Positions 15,355-25,036 of a stretch of 43,321 nt of DNA are shown in pieces. The stretch comes from Actinomycetes bacterium (GTDB lineage Bacteria > Actinomycetota > Acidimicrobiia > Acidimicrobiales > Bog-793). The DNA lies in assembly GCA_021797795.1 (NCBI GenBank), contig JAJZZB010000011.1:1-43321 (forward strand). Reading direction: 5' to 3'. Below the pieces are notes generated by a model. That model did not search any database, was not told the origin of the DNA, and saw only the letters and a program-made list of their open reading frames with translations. A program made the translations under genes and the position numbers. Every line of letters begins with the position of its first letter. Positions within the stretch are counted from its first letter, which is position 1.

Positions 15355-16118
15355 TTGTTGAGCATGCGGCCGACCACGATCGCTGCCTCGTAGAAGATCA
15401 GCATGGGAACAGCGAGCGCCAGCATGGAGAAGGGGTCGGAGCTCGGCGTGATGACCGCCGCGAAGATCACGACGAGCATGATCGCCCAGCGCCGGAAGCG
15501 CCGCAGGCCCGTGCTCGTGATGACGCCGGCCAGCTCGAAGGCGACGAGCACGACCGGGAACTCGAAGGCGATCCCGAAGATGAGCATGAGGGCGCCGAGC
15601 AGCGAGAGGTAGGTCGAGGGCGAGAAGATCGTCTTCACGTCGGGTCCCGACGACCCGATCAGGAACTGGAGGGCGTGGGGGTAGATGAGGTAGGCGACGA
15701 CGGCACCGGCGGCGAAGAGGATCACGGTCGACAGCACGAAGGGCAGGGCGTAGCGGCGCTCGTTCGCCCTGAGACCGGGGGTGACGAACTGCCAGACCTC
15801 GTAGAGGATCACCGGCAGGGCGATGATGAGGCCGCCGTAGGCGGCCACGTTGAGGCGGGTGGTGAAGCCCTCGAGGGGGGCCGTGATGTAGAAGGGACAG
15901 CCGGCGGCGGCGTGGTGGAGCGAGTCGCGGGCCGAGCAGTACGGCTGGCGGAGCGCCTGCAGCAACGGGGTGTAGACGAGGTAGGCGGCGATCCCGCCCC
16001 CGAGGAACCACACGATGGCGACGACGAGCCGCCGGCGCAGCTCCGCCAGGTGCTCGAACAGGGTCATCGCGTCCGGCGAGGGACGCGCCTCGCTCTGGCG
16101 CCTCATCGTGCGGGCCAT
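15351..16118 (-). CDS. tatC: Sec-independent protein translocase TatC
   Basis: The polytopic receptor subunit of the twin-arginine pathway, which binds RR signal peptides with TatB. The 255 residues show the family start MTLFEHLAELRRRLVVA, six hydrophobic segments, GLRANERRYALPFV and the conserved FGIAFEFPVVL. The ATG at 16118 has GGAG 5-6 nt upstream. It lies 16 bp after tatB and is coupled to helY. Confidence 0.95.
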   Translation of the reverse strand: MARTMRRQSEARPSPDAMTLFEHLAELRRRLVVAIVWFLGGGIAAYLVYTPLLQALRQPYCSARDSLHHAAAGCPFYITAPLEGFTTRLNVAAYGGLIIALPVILYEVWQFVTPGLRANERRYALPFVLSTVILFAAGAVVAYLIYPHALQFLIGSSGPDVKTIFSPSTYLSLLGALMLIFGIAFEFPVVLVAFELAGVITSTGLRRFRRWAIMLVVIFAAVITPSSDPFSMLALAVPMLIFYEAAIVVGRMLNK

Positions 16119-16134
16119 GTGAGCTCCGTCCCCG

Positions 16135-16635
16135 TCAGTTCCAGCTCGGGTCGTCGAGCTCGAGGCGGGCGGTCGCCTCGAGGAGCGCCTCGGGGGCCGC
16201 CGCCGGGGCCGGGACGAGCAGGGCGCCGCTCGCGTACCCGGGCGCCTCGGCTCCGTTGGAGTGCCAGGAGGCCGGCACGCCGTTCGGGGCGTCCACGCCG
16301 GTCGGTGCGCCGGCGAGCGCCGCCCGCTGCGGCCCTGCGGAGGCGGCGGGCGCCGCCGTGGCCTCGCCCCCGGCGTCGGGCCGGCGCCGTTCGGAGTCGC
16401 GCATCATGCCGGCCAGGTAGCCCGTGAGCCCCGCCCGCGGGATGAGCGGGATGTCGGGCAGGTCGACGTCGGGTATGGCGCTCCTCACCTCCTCCTCGAG
16501 CCGCTGGCGGAAGGCCGTCAGGTCGCGCCAGAAGGCCCCGACCTGGCGAGCAGCCTTCGGGAGCCGCTCCGGGCCGAGGATCACAAGCGCCAAGACGAGG
16601 ATGACCAGCAACTTGGCGGGATCGAGGCCGCCCAC
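16135..16635 (-). CDS. tatB: Twin-arginine translocase subunit TatB
   Basis: A single N-terminal membrane helix (KLLVILVLALVILGPERLPK) followed by an amphipathic helix and a long Ala/Pro-rich cytoplasmic tail, 166 residues in all. GPERLP at the hinge is the TatB form; TatA has FG..KLP. With TatC it forms the RR-signal receptor. The TatA pore subunit is not in this window. The GTG start at 16635 has TACACT (16647-16642) 6 nt upstream, so this gene probably heads a leaderless tatB-tatC-helY transcript separate from pafA. Confidence 0.88.
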   Translation of the reverse strand: MGGLDPAKLLVILVLALVILGPERLPKAARQVGAFWRDLTAFRQRLEEEVRSAIPDVDLPDIPLIPRAGLTGYLAGMMRDSERRRPDAGGEATAAPAASAGPQRAALAGAPTGVDAPNGVPASWHSNGAEAPGYASGALLVPAPAAAPEALLEATARLELDDPSWN

Positions 16636-16675
16636 CTGGCCAGTGTACCGGGGCGCAACAGCCCGCTCGGAACGC

Positions 16676-18034
16676 TCAGATCGCCTCGATCAGGCGCTCC
16701 ACCCGCTCGTCGTGCGAGCGGAAGGGGTCCTTCAGCAGCACCGTTCGCTGGGTCTGGTCGTTCAGCTTCAGGTGCACCCAGTCGACCGTGAAGTCCCTCC
16801 GCCGCTCCTTCGCCCTCCGGATGAACTCCCCGCGCAGGCGGGCCCTCGTCGTCTCGGGCGGGTGCTCCATCGCCTTGTCGATGGTGTCGTCGTCGGTGAT
16901 CCGCTCGACCCTCCCCTTGGCCTGCATGAGGTAGAAGACGCCTCGGCGGCGGTCGACGTCGTGGTACTGCAGGTCGAGCAGCGCCACCCTCGGGTGACCG
17001 AGCGGCAGCTGGTGGCGCTCGCGGAAGGCCTCGACGATGCGGTGCTTGATGACCCAGTCGACCTCCCGGTCGAGGCTGAAGGGGTCCTTCTCGATCCCCT
17101 CGACGCAGTGCTGCCACATCTCGAGGGCCTGGTGCTCGAGCGGAGGCAGCCCCCGCTGCTCGTCGTAGCGGATGGCTCGGCCGAGGTACTCCTTCTGGAT
17201 GTCGAGGGCGCTCGCCTCCCGGCCGTTCGCCAGCCGGACCGGGCGGCGGCAGGTGAGGTCGTGGCTGATCTCCCTGATCGCCCGGATCGGGTCCTCCAAG
17301 GTGAGGTCGCGCAGCACCACGCCGGGCTCCTCCAGCATCCGGAGCAGGATGCTCGTCGTCCCGACCTTCAAGAAGGTGGCGTACTCGCTCATGTTCGAGT
17401 CGCCGACGATGACGTGGAGGCGCCGGAAGCGCTCGGCGTCGGCGTGCGGCTCGTCACGGGTGTTGATGATCGGGCGGCTCCGCGTCGTCGCCGACGAGAC
17501 GCCCTCCCAGATGTGCTCGGCCCGCTGGGACAGGCAGAACATCGCCCCCCTGGCAGTCTGGAGGATCTTGCCCGCTCCCGAGTAGATCTGGCGGGAGACG
17601 AAGAACGGGATGAGCACCTGGGCGTAGTGGGAGAAGTCGTCCCGCCGGCTCGTCAGGTAGTTCTCGTGGCAGCCGTAGGAGTTGCCGGCCGAGTCGGTGT
17701 TGTTCTTGAACAGGTAGACCACCCCGCGGATGCCCTCGTCGCGAAGGCGGGCCTCGGCGGAGCGGACCAGGCTCTCGAGGATGCGCTCCCCGGCCTTGTC
17801 GTGGCAGACGAGGTCGGCGATGGAGTCGCACTCGGGCGTGGCGTACTCGGGGTGGCTCCCGACGTCGAGGTAGAGCCGTGCGCCGTTCTCGAGGAAGACG
17901 TTGCTCGAGCGCCCCCAGCTCACGACGCGGCGGAACAGGTAGCGGGCCACCTCGTCCGGGCTGAGGCGTCGCTGCCCGCGGAGCGTGCAGGTGACGCCGT
18001 ACTCGTTCTCGAGGCCGAAGATCCTGCGATCCAC
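16676..18034 (-). CDS. pafA: Pup-protein ligase PafA
   Basis: Ligates the C-terminal glutamate of Pup to substrate lysines using ATP. Hallmarks are [15 protein letters not shown] at the start, [15 protein letters not shown], the ATP-site stretch [35 protein letters not shown] and the ending [20 protein letters not shown]. The GTG at 18034 is chosen because it gives 452 residues, the length of the mycobacterial enzyme, and because TACCGT (18048-18043) lies 8 nt upstream; an ATG at 18067 would add 11 residues. The regulators pafB and pafC, which follow pafA in mycobacteria, are absent here and tatB comes next. Confidence 0.96.
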   Translation of the reverse strand: MDRRIFGLENEYGVTCTLRGQRRLSPDEVARYLFRRVVSWGRSSNVFLENGARLYLDVGSHPEYATPECDSIADLVCHDKAGERILESLVRSAEARLRDEGIRGVVYLFKNNTDSAGNSYGCHENYLTSRRDDFSHYAQVLIPFFVSRQIYSGAGKILQTARGAMFCLSQRAEHIWEGVSSATTRSRPIINTRDEPHADAERFRRLHVIVGDSNMSEYATFLKVGTTSILLRMLEEPGVVLRDLTLEDPIRAIREISHDLTCRRPVRLANGREASALDIQKEYLGRAIRYDEQRGLPPLEHQALEMWQHCVEGIEKDPFSLDREVDWVIKHRIVEAFRERHQLPLGHPRVALLDLQYHDVDRRRGVFYLMQAKGRVERITDDDTIDKAMEHPPETTRARLRGEFIRRAKERRRDFTVDWVHLKLNDQTQRTVLLKDPFRSHDERVERLIEAI

Positions 18035-18042
18035 TCCAATGA

Positions 18043-18052
18043 ACGGTAGCCT
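18043..18052. promoter_or_regulatory. Overlapping divergent -10 boxes of pafA and the DUF2007-like gene
   Basis: The 10-bp ACGGTAGCCT contains TACCGT on the minus strand (18048-18043, 8 nt before the pafA GTG) and TAGCCT on the plus strand (18047-18052, 8 nt before the ATG at 18061). The two boxes share the central TA. Polymerase could not occupy both at once, so the two genes may be mutually exclusive at initiation (inference). Confidence 0.5.
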
Positions 18053-18060
18053 CGCCACAG

Positions 18061-18480
18061 ATGCCATCAACCGGACGCATGCGGCACCTCACGACCGTGC
18101 AGGGCTCCTTCCACGGCCGGGTGATCGCCGCACGTCTCGGCGCCGAGGGGATCCTGGTCGACCTGAGGGGGCTCTCCGAGGGCCCCTACCCCCTGCAGGG
18201 CGCCGTCGAGATCTTCGTCGGCGAGGAGCAGCTCGCCCTGGCGCGGGAGATCCTCCTCGCCGACGAGGTCGACGCCGCCGTCGACGCCGACCTCGTCGAG
18301 CTGGCGTTCCGCTCGACCGATCCGGCCGGCGAGGGTGCCGTCGGCTCACCCCCGCCCTTCGACGGGGAGAGCGAGGTCCCCCGGGCCCCGCGGCGCCGGC
18401 GCGAGCTGCTCGGCACCGCCGTCGTCGTGGCGGTCGTCGTCATCCTCATCGTGGTCGGCGTCGTCGCCGTGCGGGGCTGA
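18061..18480 (+). CDS. DUF2007-like membrane-anchored protein
   Basis: A 139-residue protein. Residues about 8-85 resemble the DUF2007 signalling-type fold ([45 protein letters not shown]), followed by an acidic linker, a basic RRRR patch and one C-terminal helix ([19 protein letters not shown]), so the globular part should face the cytoplasm. The ATG at 18061 fits a TAGCCT box 8 nt upstream; an ATG at 18079 is the alternative. It is inserted between pafA and prcA and reads against both, and its function is unknown. Confidence 0.75.
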   Translation: MPSTGRMRHLTTVQGSFHGRVIAARLGAEGILVDLRGLSEGPYPLQGAVEIFVGEEQLALAREILLADEVDAAVDADLVELAFRSTDPAGEGAVGSPPPFDGESEVPRAPRRRRELLGTAVVVAVVVILIVVGVVAVRG

Positions 18481-18487
18481 GGCCCGC

Positions 18488-19207
18488 TCAGCCCTCTCCG
18501 GTCGCGCCGGCGGGCTCGGTCTCGCCACCCTCGCCGAGCAGCTCGGCGAGCTCCCCGTTTCCGAGGCGGCGGAATGCCCGGCGGTCCGGTCCCTCCTCGA
18601 GCACAGCGGCCTCGAGCTCGCCCGACCCGAGAGTCCGGTCCGGCCCGGCCAGCGCCTCCACGCAGTGCTGCACCGCCTCGGCGAGCGAGCAGTCCTCCCG
18701 GTAGGAGGCCGAGAGCCGGGCCGTGATGGTGTCGGCGTCGCCCCCGAGGCAGGCGAAGCCCACCTCGTCGACGACGGTCCCGTCGTAGGCGATGTGGTAC
18801 AGCTGGTGCGAGGTGGCGTCCCGCCCGAGCTCGGCCACGAGGATCTCCACCTCGAGCGGCTTCATCTCGTGGGTGAAGACCTGCCCGAGGTACTGGGCGT
18901 AGAGGTTGGCGAGCGACCGGGCGTCGACGTCCTCGCGGGAGTAGGAGAAGCCCTTGGTGTCGGCGTGGCGGACGCCGGCGACGCGGAGCTGGTCGAACTC
19001 GTTGTACTTGCCGACACCGGCGAAGGCGACCCGGTCGTAGATCTCGCTGATCTTGTGCAGGGTCCTCGAGGGGTTCTCGGCCACGATGAGGATGCCCCGG
19101 TCGTAGACGGCGGCCACGAGGGCACGACCACGGGCGATACCCTTCTGGGCATACTCGGCCCGGTCCTTCATGACCTGCTCGGGGGCCACGTAGAAGGGCA
19201 TGCTCAT
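18488..19207 (-). CDS. prcA: 20S proteasome alpha subunit PrcA
   Basis: Forms the outer heptameric rings that gate the chamber and dock Mpa. It is 239 residues, starting [20 protein letters not shown] with the alpha-type N-terminal helix and [20 protein letters not shown], and lacking the catalytic N-terminal threonine. The Glu/Gly-rich C-terminal tail is typical of actinobacterial PrcA. Its ATG overlaps the prcB stop by 4 nt (ATGA), giving coupled 1:1 synthesis. Confidence 0.96.
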   Translation of the reverse strand: MSMPFYVAPEQVMKDRAEYAQKGIARGRALVAAVYDRGILIVAENPSRTLHKISEIYDRVAFAGVGKYNEFDQLRVAGVRHADTKGFSYSREDVDARSLANLYAQYLGQVFTHEMKPLEVEILVAELGRDATSHQLYHIAYDGTVVDEVGFACLGGDADTITARLSASYREDCSLAEAVQHCVEALAGPDRTLGSGELEAAVLEEGPDRRAFRRLGNGELAELLGEGGETEPAGATGEG

Positions 19208-20073
19208 GAGGGCTGGCTCCCGTGCTCGGACGCCGAGGTGGCGTCAGCGGAACGATCGGGCCGGTAGCGGCCCTCCTCGAGGAGGGCGGAGAACCGCTCG
19301 GCCACCGCCTCGTCGCTCAGCCGCCGGTAGCCGTCCTCGTCGACGACGGCGACGACCGGGTAGATGCCGCGGATGGGGTCGGGCCCGCCGGTCGCCGAGT
19401 CCTCGTCGGCAGCCTCGTACAGGGCCCTCACGGCGAGCTGGACGGCCTCCTCCTCGCTCAGGTCGGGACGGAAGCCGAGCTTGATCGTGTTCTTGGCGTC
19501 CCGGCCGCCCGAGCCGGTGGCATGGAAGTCGAGCTCCTCGTAGCGGCCGCCGGTGACGTCGAAGGAGAAGATCCGCCCGTCGCGGCGCCGCTCGTCGTAG
19601 CCGGCGAACAGCGGGACGACCACCAGCCCCTCCATCGCGAGGGGCAGGTTGGCCCGCACCATCTGGGCGAGCTGGTTCGCCTTCCCCTCGAGGCTCAGCG
19701 TGGTCCCCTCCACCTTCTCGTAGTGCTCGAGCTGGGTCTGGAAGAGGCGCACCATCTCGACCGCCGGGCCGGCGGCCCCGGCGATGGCGACGGCCGAGTA
19801 GCGGTCGGCCGGGAAGACCTTCTCGATCCCCCGATGGGCGATCGAGTGCCCCTCGGTGGCCCGGCGGTCACCGGCCATCACGATCCCGGCCGACGAGCGC
19901 AGCGCCACGATCGTGGTCCCGTGGGCGACTCCCGGCAGCCGGTTCGGCGCCCCGGCGCCCGCGGCTCCGCCCGGGTGGGGCTCGGCGTAGTGGGGCTCAC
20001 CGGACATGCGCCGGAGAAGCTGGGCGAAGTTCGACCCGGGGTCCTCCGCCATCGGAAAGAGCGGCAGCGTCAT
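19204..20073 (-). CDS. prcB: 20S proteasome beta subunit PrcB
   Basis: The proteolytic subunit, 289 residues. The 52-residue propeptide ends at HG and cleavage exposes Thr53 (GVAHG followed by [20 protein letters not shown]), the N-terminal nucleophile. Conserved Asp and Lys partners lie in AGDRRAT and IEKVFPAD. The ATG at 20073 has no Shine-Dalgarno; TAGCCT (20087-20082) lies 8 nt upstream, so a separate leaderless prcBA message is possible besides read-through from pup, which ends 26 bp upstream. Confidence 0.96.
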   Translation of the reverse strand: MTLPLFPMAEDPGSNFAQLLRRMSGEPHYAEPHPGGAAGAGAPNRLPGVAHGTTIVALRSSAGIVMAGDRRATEGHSIAHRGIEKVFPADRYSAVAIAGAAGPAVEMVRLFQTQLEHYEKVEGTTLSLEGKANQLAQMVRANLPLAMEGLVVVPLFAGYDERRRDGRIFSFDVTGGRYEELDFHATGSGGRDAKNTIKLGFRPDLSEEEAVQLAVRALYEAADEDSATGGPDPIRGIYPVVAVVDEDGYRRLSDEAVAERFSALLEEGRYRPDRSADATSASEHGSQPS

Positions 20074-20099
20074 CGGGCCGCAGGCTACTGCCTTGCCGC

Positions 20100-20300
20100 C
20101 TACTGGCCGCCCTTTTGGACATAGTTGCGGACGAACTCCTCCGCGTTGTCCTCGAGCACCTCGTCGATCTCGTCGAGGAGGTCGTCGATCTCGGCCTTCA
20201 GCTTCTCGCCACGCTCGGTCGAGGTGGAGGTCTCCTCCTCCTCGACCGTGGTCGTGTCACGGCTGGCGGCCGGCCGGCGCTTCTGTTCCCGTTCTGCCAT
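20100..20300 (-). CDS. pup: Prokaryotic ubiquitin-like protein Pup
   Basis: A 66-residue disordered modifier whose C-terminal half forms the Mpa-binding coiled coil ([20 protein letters not shown], then [17 protein letters not shown]). It ends in Gln, so Dop must deamidate it to Glu before PafA can conjugate it. The N-terminal half is charged and rich in E/T/S. The ATG at 20300 has AGGAGA 4 nt upstream, and that site overlaps the dop stop codon, tying pup translation to dop. Confidence 0.97.
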   Translation of the reverse strand: MAEREQKRRPAASRDTTTVEEEETSTSTERGEKLKAEIDDLLDEIDEVLEDNAEEFVRNYVQKGGQ

Positions 20301-20308
20301 CTCGTCTC

Positions 20309-21799
20309 CTAGGAGCCCAGCCGCTCGAGCAGATCGGCCGGGCTCTCGCATCCGGTGAACAACGTAGCGACGTGGGTGGCTGTTCCCCTGAGCGGCTCCA
20401 TCATCGGGACCCTCCGGAGAGGGTCGGCACCGACGTCGAACACGACAGAGTCCCAGTTCGCCGCCACGATCGCCGAGGCGAACATCTGCAGGCAGCGGCC
20501 GCGGAAGAAGGCCCGGGTGGTCTCCGGCGGCTCGGTCACCGCCCGCTCGACCGCCTCGGTCGACACGAGCCGCTCCATGTCGAGGCGGCTGAAGAGCGAC
20601 TTGGACGCCCGGACGTCGTGGTACTGCAGGTCGAGCGCAGCCAGGCGGCGATCGGTCCAGGCGAGCCCGTGGCGCTGGCGGTACCCCTCGATCAGCCGGC
20701 GCTTGGCGACCCAGTCGAGCTCGGAGGAGAGCGAGGCGGGGTCCGACTCGAGCGCGCCGAGGACGTGCTCCCAGCGCTCGAGGACCTGTCGGCCGACCTC
20801 CTCGTCGCCGAGGGCCGACATGCCGCGCTCCTCGGCGTACTTGCGGGAGCGGGTGAACAGCTCCCACTGGAGCTCGACCCCAGTGATCCGCCCCCCGTCC
20901 ACGAGCTCGATCGTCGCGTGCAGATCCGGGTCGTGGGAGACCGCCCGCATGGCGGCGACAGGGGTGGCGAGGGTCAGGTCGCGGCCGGCGTCGAAGTCGT
21001 CCTCGATCATGGCGAGGACGAAGGCCGTCGTCCCGACCTTCAAGAAGGTGGCCACCTCGGCGAGGTTGGCGTCCCCGACGATCACGTGCAGGCGGCGGTA
21101 CCTCTGGGGGTCGGCGTGGGGTTCGTCGCGGGTGTTGATGATGGGGCGCTTCAGGGTCGTCTCGAGGCCGACCTCCTCCTCGAAGAAGTCGGCCCGCTGG
21201 CTCAGCTGGAAGGGGACCCGCTCGTCGCTGTCGGTGTTCTCCTGGCCGACCTTGCCCGCCCCGGTGAAGACCTGCCGGCTCACGAAGTGCGGCGTCAGGC
21301 GCCGGACGATCCGGGCGAAGGGCACCGCACGGTCCACGAGGTAGTTCTCGTGGGTCCCGTACGAGTTCCCCTTTCCGTCGGAGTTGTTCTTGTAGACGAT
21401 GATCTCCTCGCCCGGGGGGAGCAGGTGGCGGGCCGCCTCCATCGAGCGGGCGAGGATCACCTCGCCGGCCCGGTCGAAGGTCACGACCTCGAGGGGGTTC
21501 GAGCACTCCGGCGTCGAGTACTCCGGATGGGCATGGTCGACGTAGTAGCGGGCGCCGTTGGTGAGGACGGCGTTCACGAGATGGGTCTCGACCTCGGGCG
21601 GGAGCGCCCCGTCGCGGGCGAAGCCCCTGGCGTCGCGCCCGGGCGACTCGTCCTCGAAGTCCCAGCCGATACGGCGCTCGAGGCGGGCCACGTAGCCGTT
21701 GATGAGCAGCGAGGAGGCCGTGGTGGGGCTCATGTCGCCGCTCGAGACGGCGTGGACCCCGTACTCGGTCTCGATGCCGCAGACCTTTGTGATGGCCAC
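20309..21799 (-). CDS. dop: Depupylase / Pup deamidase Dop
   Basis: Deamidates Pup's C-terminal Gln and removes Pup from conjugates. It is a glutamine-synthetase-fold paralogue of PafA: CGIETEYGVHAVSSGD, DHAHPEYSTPECSNP (with the Dop-type aspartate), VYKNNSDGKGNSYGTHENYL and [20 protein letters not shown]. It is 496 residues and retains the Dop-specific insertion after the first strand, which PafA lacks. The GTG start at 21799 has TAGCGT (21811-21806) 6 nt upstream, predicting a leaderless dop-pup message. Confidence 0.96.
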   Translation of the reverse strand: MAITKVCGIETEYGVHAVSSGDMSPTTASSLLINGYVARLERRIGWDFEDESPGRDARGFARDGALPPEVETHLVNAVLTNGARYYVDHAHPEYSTPECSNPLEVVTFDRAGEVILARSMEAARHLLPPGEEIIVYKNNSDGKGNSYGTHENYLVDRAVPFARIVRRLTPHFVSRQVFTGAGKVGQENTDSDERVPFQLSQRADFFEEEVGLETTLKRPIINTRDEPHADPQRYRRLHVIVGDANLAEVATFLKVGTTAFVLAMIEDDFDAGRDLTLATPVAAMRAVSHDPDLHATIELVDGGRITGVELQWELFTRSRKYAEERGMSALGDEEVGRQVLERWEHVLGALESDPASLSSELDWVAKRRLIEGYRQRHGLAWTDRRLAALDLQYHDVRASKSLFSRLDMERLVSTEAVERAVTEPPETTRAFFRGRCLQMFASAIVAANWDSVVFDVGADPLRRVPMMEPLRGTATHVATLFTGCESPADLLERLGS

Positions 21800-21867
21800 G
21801 TTCGGACGCTACCCCACCCCGGCGGCGACGATGCCGCACGCGGCCGGCGGCCGCCCGGCAAGGGCAG

Positions 21868-23634
21868 TCACAGGTACTGGCCGGTCCCGACCCGCTCGAT
21901 CGCCCGGCCGCCGGTCGGCTCCTCCTCGCCGTGACCGATGAGGGTGCGGACGTAGACGATCCGCTCACCCTTCTTCCCGGAGATCTTCGCCCAGTCGTCC
22001 GGGTTCGTCGTGTTCGGCAGGTCCTCGTTCTCCTTGTACTCCTGCTTGATGGAGGCGAGCATGTCGTCGAGGCGGATGCCGGTCCCCTCGGCGGCGATGG
22101 CCCGCTTGATGGCGAGCTTCTTGGCGCGCCGGACGATGTTCTCGATCATGGCGCCCGAGGAGAAGTCCTTGAAGTAGAGGACCTCCTTGTCGCCGTTCTG
22201 GTAGGTCACCTCGAGGAAGCGGTTGTCCTCATCGGCCCGGTACATCTCGGTGACGGTCCGCTCGATCATCGCCTTCACGGCCTTGTCGGGGTGCCCGCCG
22301 CCGAGGCTCTGGACCGTCCCGGCATCGAGCGGCAGGTCGGGGGTGAGGTACCTGGCGAAGATCTGCTCGGCCGCCTGCTCGTCGGGCCGCTCGATCTTGA
22401 TCTTCACGTCCAGGCGGCCCGGCCGCAGGATGGCGGGGTCGATGAGGTCCTCCCGGTTCGAGGCGCCGATCACGATGACGTTGCGCAGCGTCTCGACGCC
22501 GTCGATCTCGGCGAGGAGCTGGGGGACGATGGTCGACTCCATGTCGGAGCTGATCCCGGTCCCCCGCGTGCGGAACAGCGAGTCCATCTCGTCGAAGAAG
22601 ACGATGACAGGGACGCCCTCCTCGGCCTTCTCCCGCGCCCGCTGGAAGACGAGGCGGATCTGGCGCTCGGTCTCGCCGACGTACTTGTTGAGCAGCTCGG
22701 GGCCCTTGATGTTGAGGAAGTAGCTGCGGGTGTTGACGTTGCCGGTCCGCTCGGAGACCTTCTTCGCGAGCGAGTTGGCGACGGCCTTCGCGATGAGGGT
22801 CTTGCCGCATCCGGGCGGCCCGTAGAGAAGGATCCCCTTCGGGGCCGGCAGGCGGTACTCCGAGAACAGCTCGCGGTACATGTAGGGCAGCTCGACGGCG
22901 TCGGTGATCGCCTCGATCTGGTTGTCGAGCCCTCCGATGTCGGAGTAGGTGACGTCGGGCACCTCCTCGAGCACGACCTCTTCCATCTCGGGGCGGGGCA
23001 GCTTCTCGAGCAGCAGGCCGGTGCGGGGGTCCATCAGGACCGAGTCCCCCGCCCTCAGGCGCACGCCGGAGAGGTACTCGGAGATCTCCGCCACGCGCTC
23101 CTCGTCGGCCCGCCCGACGCAGAGGGCACGCCGCCCGTCCTCGAGGATCTCGGCGATCGTGACCACCTCGCCGCCCTGGTCCGGGTCGCGGGCGAGCACG
23201 ACGTTGAGCGACTCGTTGAGGACGACCTCCTGGCCCTTTCTCAGGTCCTCGATCTCGATGTCAGGGTGCAGGGCGACCCGCATCTTCCGGCCGCTCGCGA
23301 AGACGTCGATGGTCCCATCGTCGTTGCGCTGGAGGTAGGTCCCGTAGGCCGCGGGGGGCTGGGTGAGCTTGTCGACCTCCTCGCGCAGGGCGGCGATGTG
23401 CTCCTTGGCCTGCTGGAGGGTGTAGGTGAGCTTCTCGTTCTGGGAGGCGGCGTGGCTGAGCTGGCCCTTGGCCTCGAGCAGCCGCTCCTCGAGGGAGCGG
23501 ACGCGCTGGGGCGCCTCCTGGAGCCGGCGGCGCAGCTCGACGATCTCCTCCTCGGCCTGGCGGACCCGCTGGCGCAACTCGCTCTCGTCGCCCTCGCCCG
23601 ACCGGTTGTCGGCTGGATCTCGGGGGATTCCCAT
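21868..23634 (-). CDS. mpa: Proteasome-associated AAA+ ATPase Mpa/ARC
   Basis: A hexameric unfoldase of 588 residues that captures Pup and threads substrates into the 20S core. The N-terminal coiled coil (about residues 17-90) binds Pup, and two OB folds follow. The AAA module has Walker A GPPGCGKT near residue 270, Walker [13 protein letters not shown], and the second region of homology at [18 protein letters not shown]. The last residues GQYL supply the C-terminal motif that opens the PrcA gate. The ATG at 23634 is certain: AGGAGGTGA lies 8 nt upstream (23651-23643). A TAGGGT box near 23690 would give a leader of about 45 nt. Confidence 0.97.
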   Translation of the reverse strand: MGIPRDPADNRSGEGDESELRQRVRQAEEEIVELRRRLQEAPQRVRSLEERLLEAKGQLSHAASQNEKLTYTLQQAKEHIAALREEVDKLTQPPAAYGTYLQRNDDGTIDVFASGRKMRVALHPDIEIEDLRKGQEVVLNESLNVVLARDPDQGGEVVTIAEILEDGRRALCVGRADEERVAEISEYLSGVRLRAGDSVLMDPRTGLLLEKLPRPEMEEVVLEEVPDVTYSDIGGLDNQIEAITDAVELPYMYRELFSEYRLPAPKGILLYGPPGCGKTLIAKAVANSLAKKVSERTGNVNTRSYFLNIKGPELLNKYVGETERQIRLVFQRAREKAEEGVPVIVFFDEMDSLFRTRGTGISSDMESTIVPQLLAEIDGVETLRNVIVIGASNREDLIDPAILRPGRLDVKIKIERPDEQAAEQIFARYLTPDLPLDAGTVQSLGGGHPDKAVKAMIERTVTEMYRADEDNRFLEVTYQNGDKEVLYFKDFSSGAMIENIVRRAKKLAIKRAIAAEGTGIRLDDMLASIKQEYKENEDLPNTTNPDDWAKISGKKGERIVYVRTLIGHGEEEPTGGRAIERVGTGQYL

Positions 23635-23876
23635 CGTCGCGGTCACCTCCTGAGGGTGCCCATCGGCATCAGTGCATCTAGTTCGGACCCTACACCGGGC
23701 CATCGCGAAGCGGTGCCACCCCAGGGGACTGTCGACACCTGATCCGGCCGCCCGTCAGCGTGCGTTTCCCCATTTGCGCTCGCACCGGGGCGTCTCCCAT
23801 AGACTGGCGCCACTTGGCACGGCAACGGGCGGGCTCGCAGCCGTGCACCCGACGTCGCGAAGGAGAGTTGCCGCCG

Positions 23877-24116
23877 ATGAAGGTGTGGATTGACCAGGAC
23901 CTCTGCACGGGTGACGGGCTCTGCGAAGAGATCTGCCCGTCGGTCTTCACCTTGCTCGACGACGGCCTCGCCTACGTGAAGCAGGCCGACGCCGTGCTGA
24001 ACGAGCCGGGCGGCTCCGCCCAGATGGCCGACGTCGCCCCCGACCTCGAGGACGCCGTCACCGAGGCGGCCGAGGAGTGCCCCGGGGAGTGCATCTTCAT
24101 CGTCGCCGGCGACTGA
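23877..24116 (+). CDS. Small ferredoxin with CxxDxxCxxxC cluster motif
   Basis: A 79-residue electron carrier. The cysteine pattern is C10-TGD-GL-C16-EEI-C20-P and, near the C-terminus, CPGECIF. The usual second cysteine is replaced by Asp13, the arrangement seen in 3Fe-4S ferredoxins and in Asp-ligated 4Fe-4S ferredoxins such as that of Pyrococcus furiosus. Such proteins often serve cytochromes P450, but none is present here. The ATG at 23877 has AAGGAG (23860-23865) upstream, and a TAGACT box at 23800-23805 is a possible -10. It is divergent from mpa and convergent with trmI. Confidence 0.92.
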   Translation: MKVWIDQDLCTGDGLCEEICPSVFTLLDDGLAYVKQADAVLNEPGGSAQMADVAPDLEDAVTEAAEECPGECIFIVAGD

Positions 24117-24136
24117 TCCCCCGGCGGGCGGCCCAC

Positions 24137-25036
24137 TCAGGGCTCGTCGAGCTCCTCGGCCGGCGCCTCCGGGCGCAAGCTCGCCCTCGGCCCGAGCAGC
24201 CGGGCCGTCGTGATGAACCCGGTATGGCCGACCATCCTCAGGTCCGGGCGGACCGAGCGTCCCTCGATGTGCCAGGTCCTGCGTAGGGTCTCGAAGGTCT
24301 CGGCCAGCCCGAAGCCCGAGCCGGCGAGGGCGGCCCGCAGCTCGGCCGTCTGGTTGATCGACGGCAGGTAGGCGCAGATGATGCCGCCCGGCGAGAGGGC
24401 GGCCTCGGCATGGGGGACGACCCTCCACGGCTCGGGCAGGTCCAGCACGATGCGGTCGAAGCACCCCTCGACGCCCTCGTAGGCGTCCCGGATCTCCACC
24501 TCGTAGCTGGCCGGACCCTCAGGGGGTGAGAAGGCCGCCACGTTGGCCTTCGCCCGCTCGGCGAAGTCCTCCCGCAACTCATAGCCGGTCACCTTCGCAC
24601 CGGCCCGGAGCAGCGTCATCGACAGCGCGCCCGACCCGACGCCGGACTCGAGAACCCTGGCGCCGGCACGGACGTCCGCCGCCACGAGGATGGCGCCGAG
24701 ATCCTTCGGGTAGATGACCTGGGCGCCCCGGGGCATGTTGAGGACGACGTCCTCGAGGCTCGGGCGGAGCGCCAGGTAGCGGGCCGGGTTGCGCCGCCCG
24801 GCGTCCCGGGTGAGCGCCACCACCTCGCTCCCCTCCTCGAGGCCGATGAGGGCTTCGTGGGCGATGACGCCCGAGTGCGACTGGTAGCTCCGCCCGGCCC
24901 TCAAGGTGACGAGGTTGCGCCGACCCTTCCGGTCGACGAGCAGGACCCGCTCGCCCTCCTCGAAGCGACGACCGGGCCGGCGGGCAGGCGGGGGCTCCCC
25001 CGGGGACCGCTCGGGACCGCCGGGCGGCTCGCTCAC
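24137..25036 (-). CDS. trmI: tRNA (adenine-58-N1)-methyltransferase TrmI
   Basis: Methylates N1 of A58 in the T-loop of tRNAs with SAM. It is 299 residues: the N-terminal beta domain (ERVLLVDRKGRRNLVTL), RGAQVIYPKDLGAIL, the SAM loop VLESGVGSGALSMTLLRAGA, VTGYELREDFA and the catalytic stretch DRIVLDLPEPW. The M. tuberculosis homologue Rv2118c is 280 residues and also lies near mpa, so synteny supports the call. The GTG start at 25036 overlaps the upstream stop by 4 nt (GTGA). Confidence 0.95.
   Translation of the reverse strand: MSEPPGGPERSPGEPPPARRPGRRFEEGERVLLVDRKGRRNLVTLRAGRSYQSHSGVIAHEALIGLEEGSEVVALTRDAGRRNPARYLALRPSLEDVVLNMPRGAQVIYPKDLGAILVAADVRAGARVLESGVGSGALSMTLLRAGAKVTGYELREDFAERAKANVAAFSPPEGPASYEVEIRDAYEGVEGCFDRIVLDLPEPWRVVPHAEAALSPGGIICAYLPSINQTAELRAALAGSGFGLAETFETLRRTWHIEGRSVRPDLRMVGHTGFITTARLLGPRASLRPEAPAEELDEP

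Noticed and set aside
15355-16011. N-terminal extension of helY through tatC.
   Set aside because: The extension is out of frame with tatC, whose sequence is unmistakable; the GTG at 15354 gives the expected helicase start.
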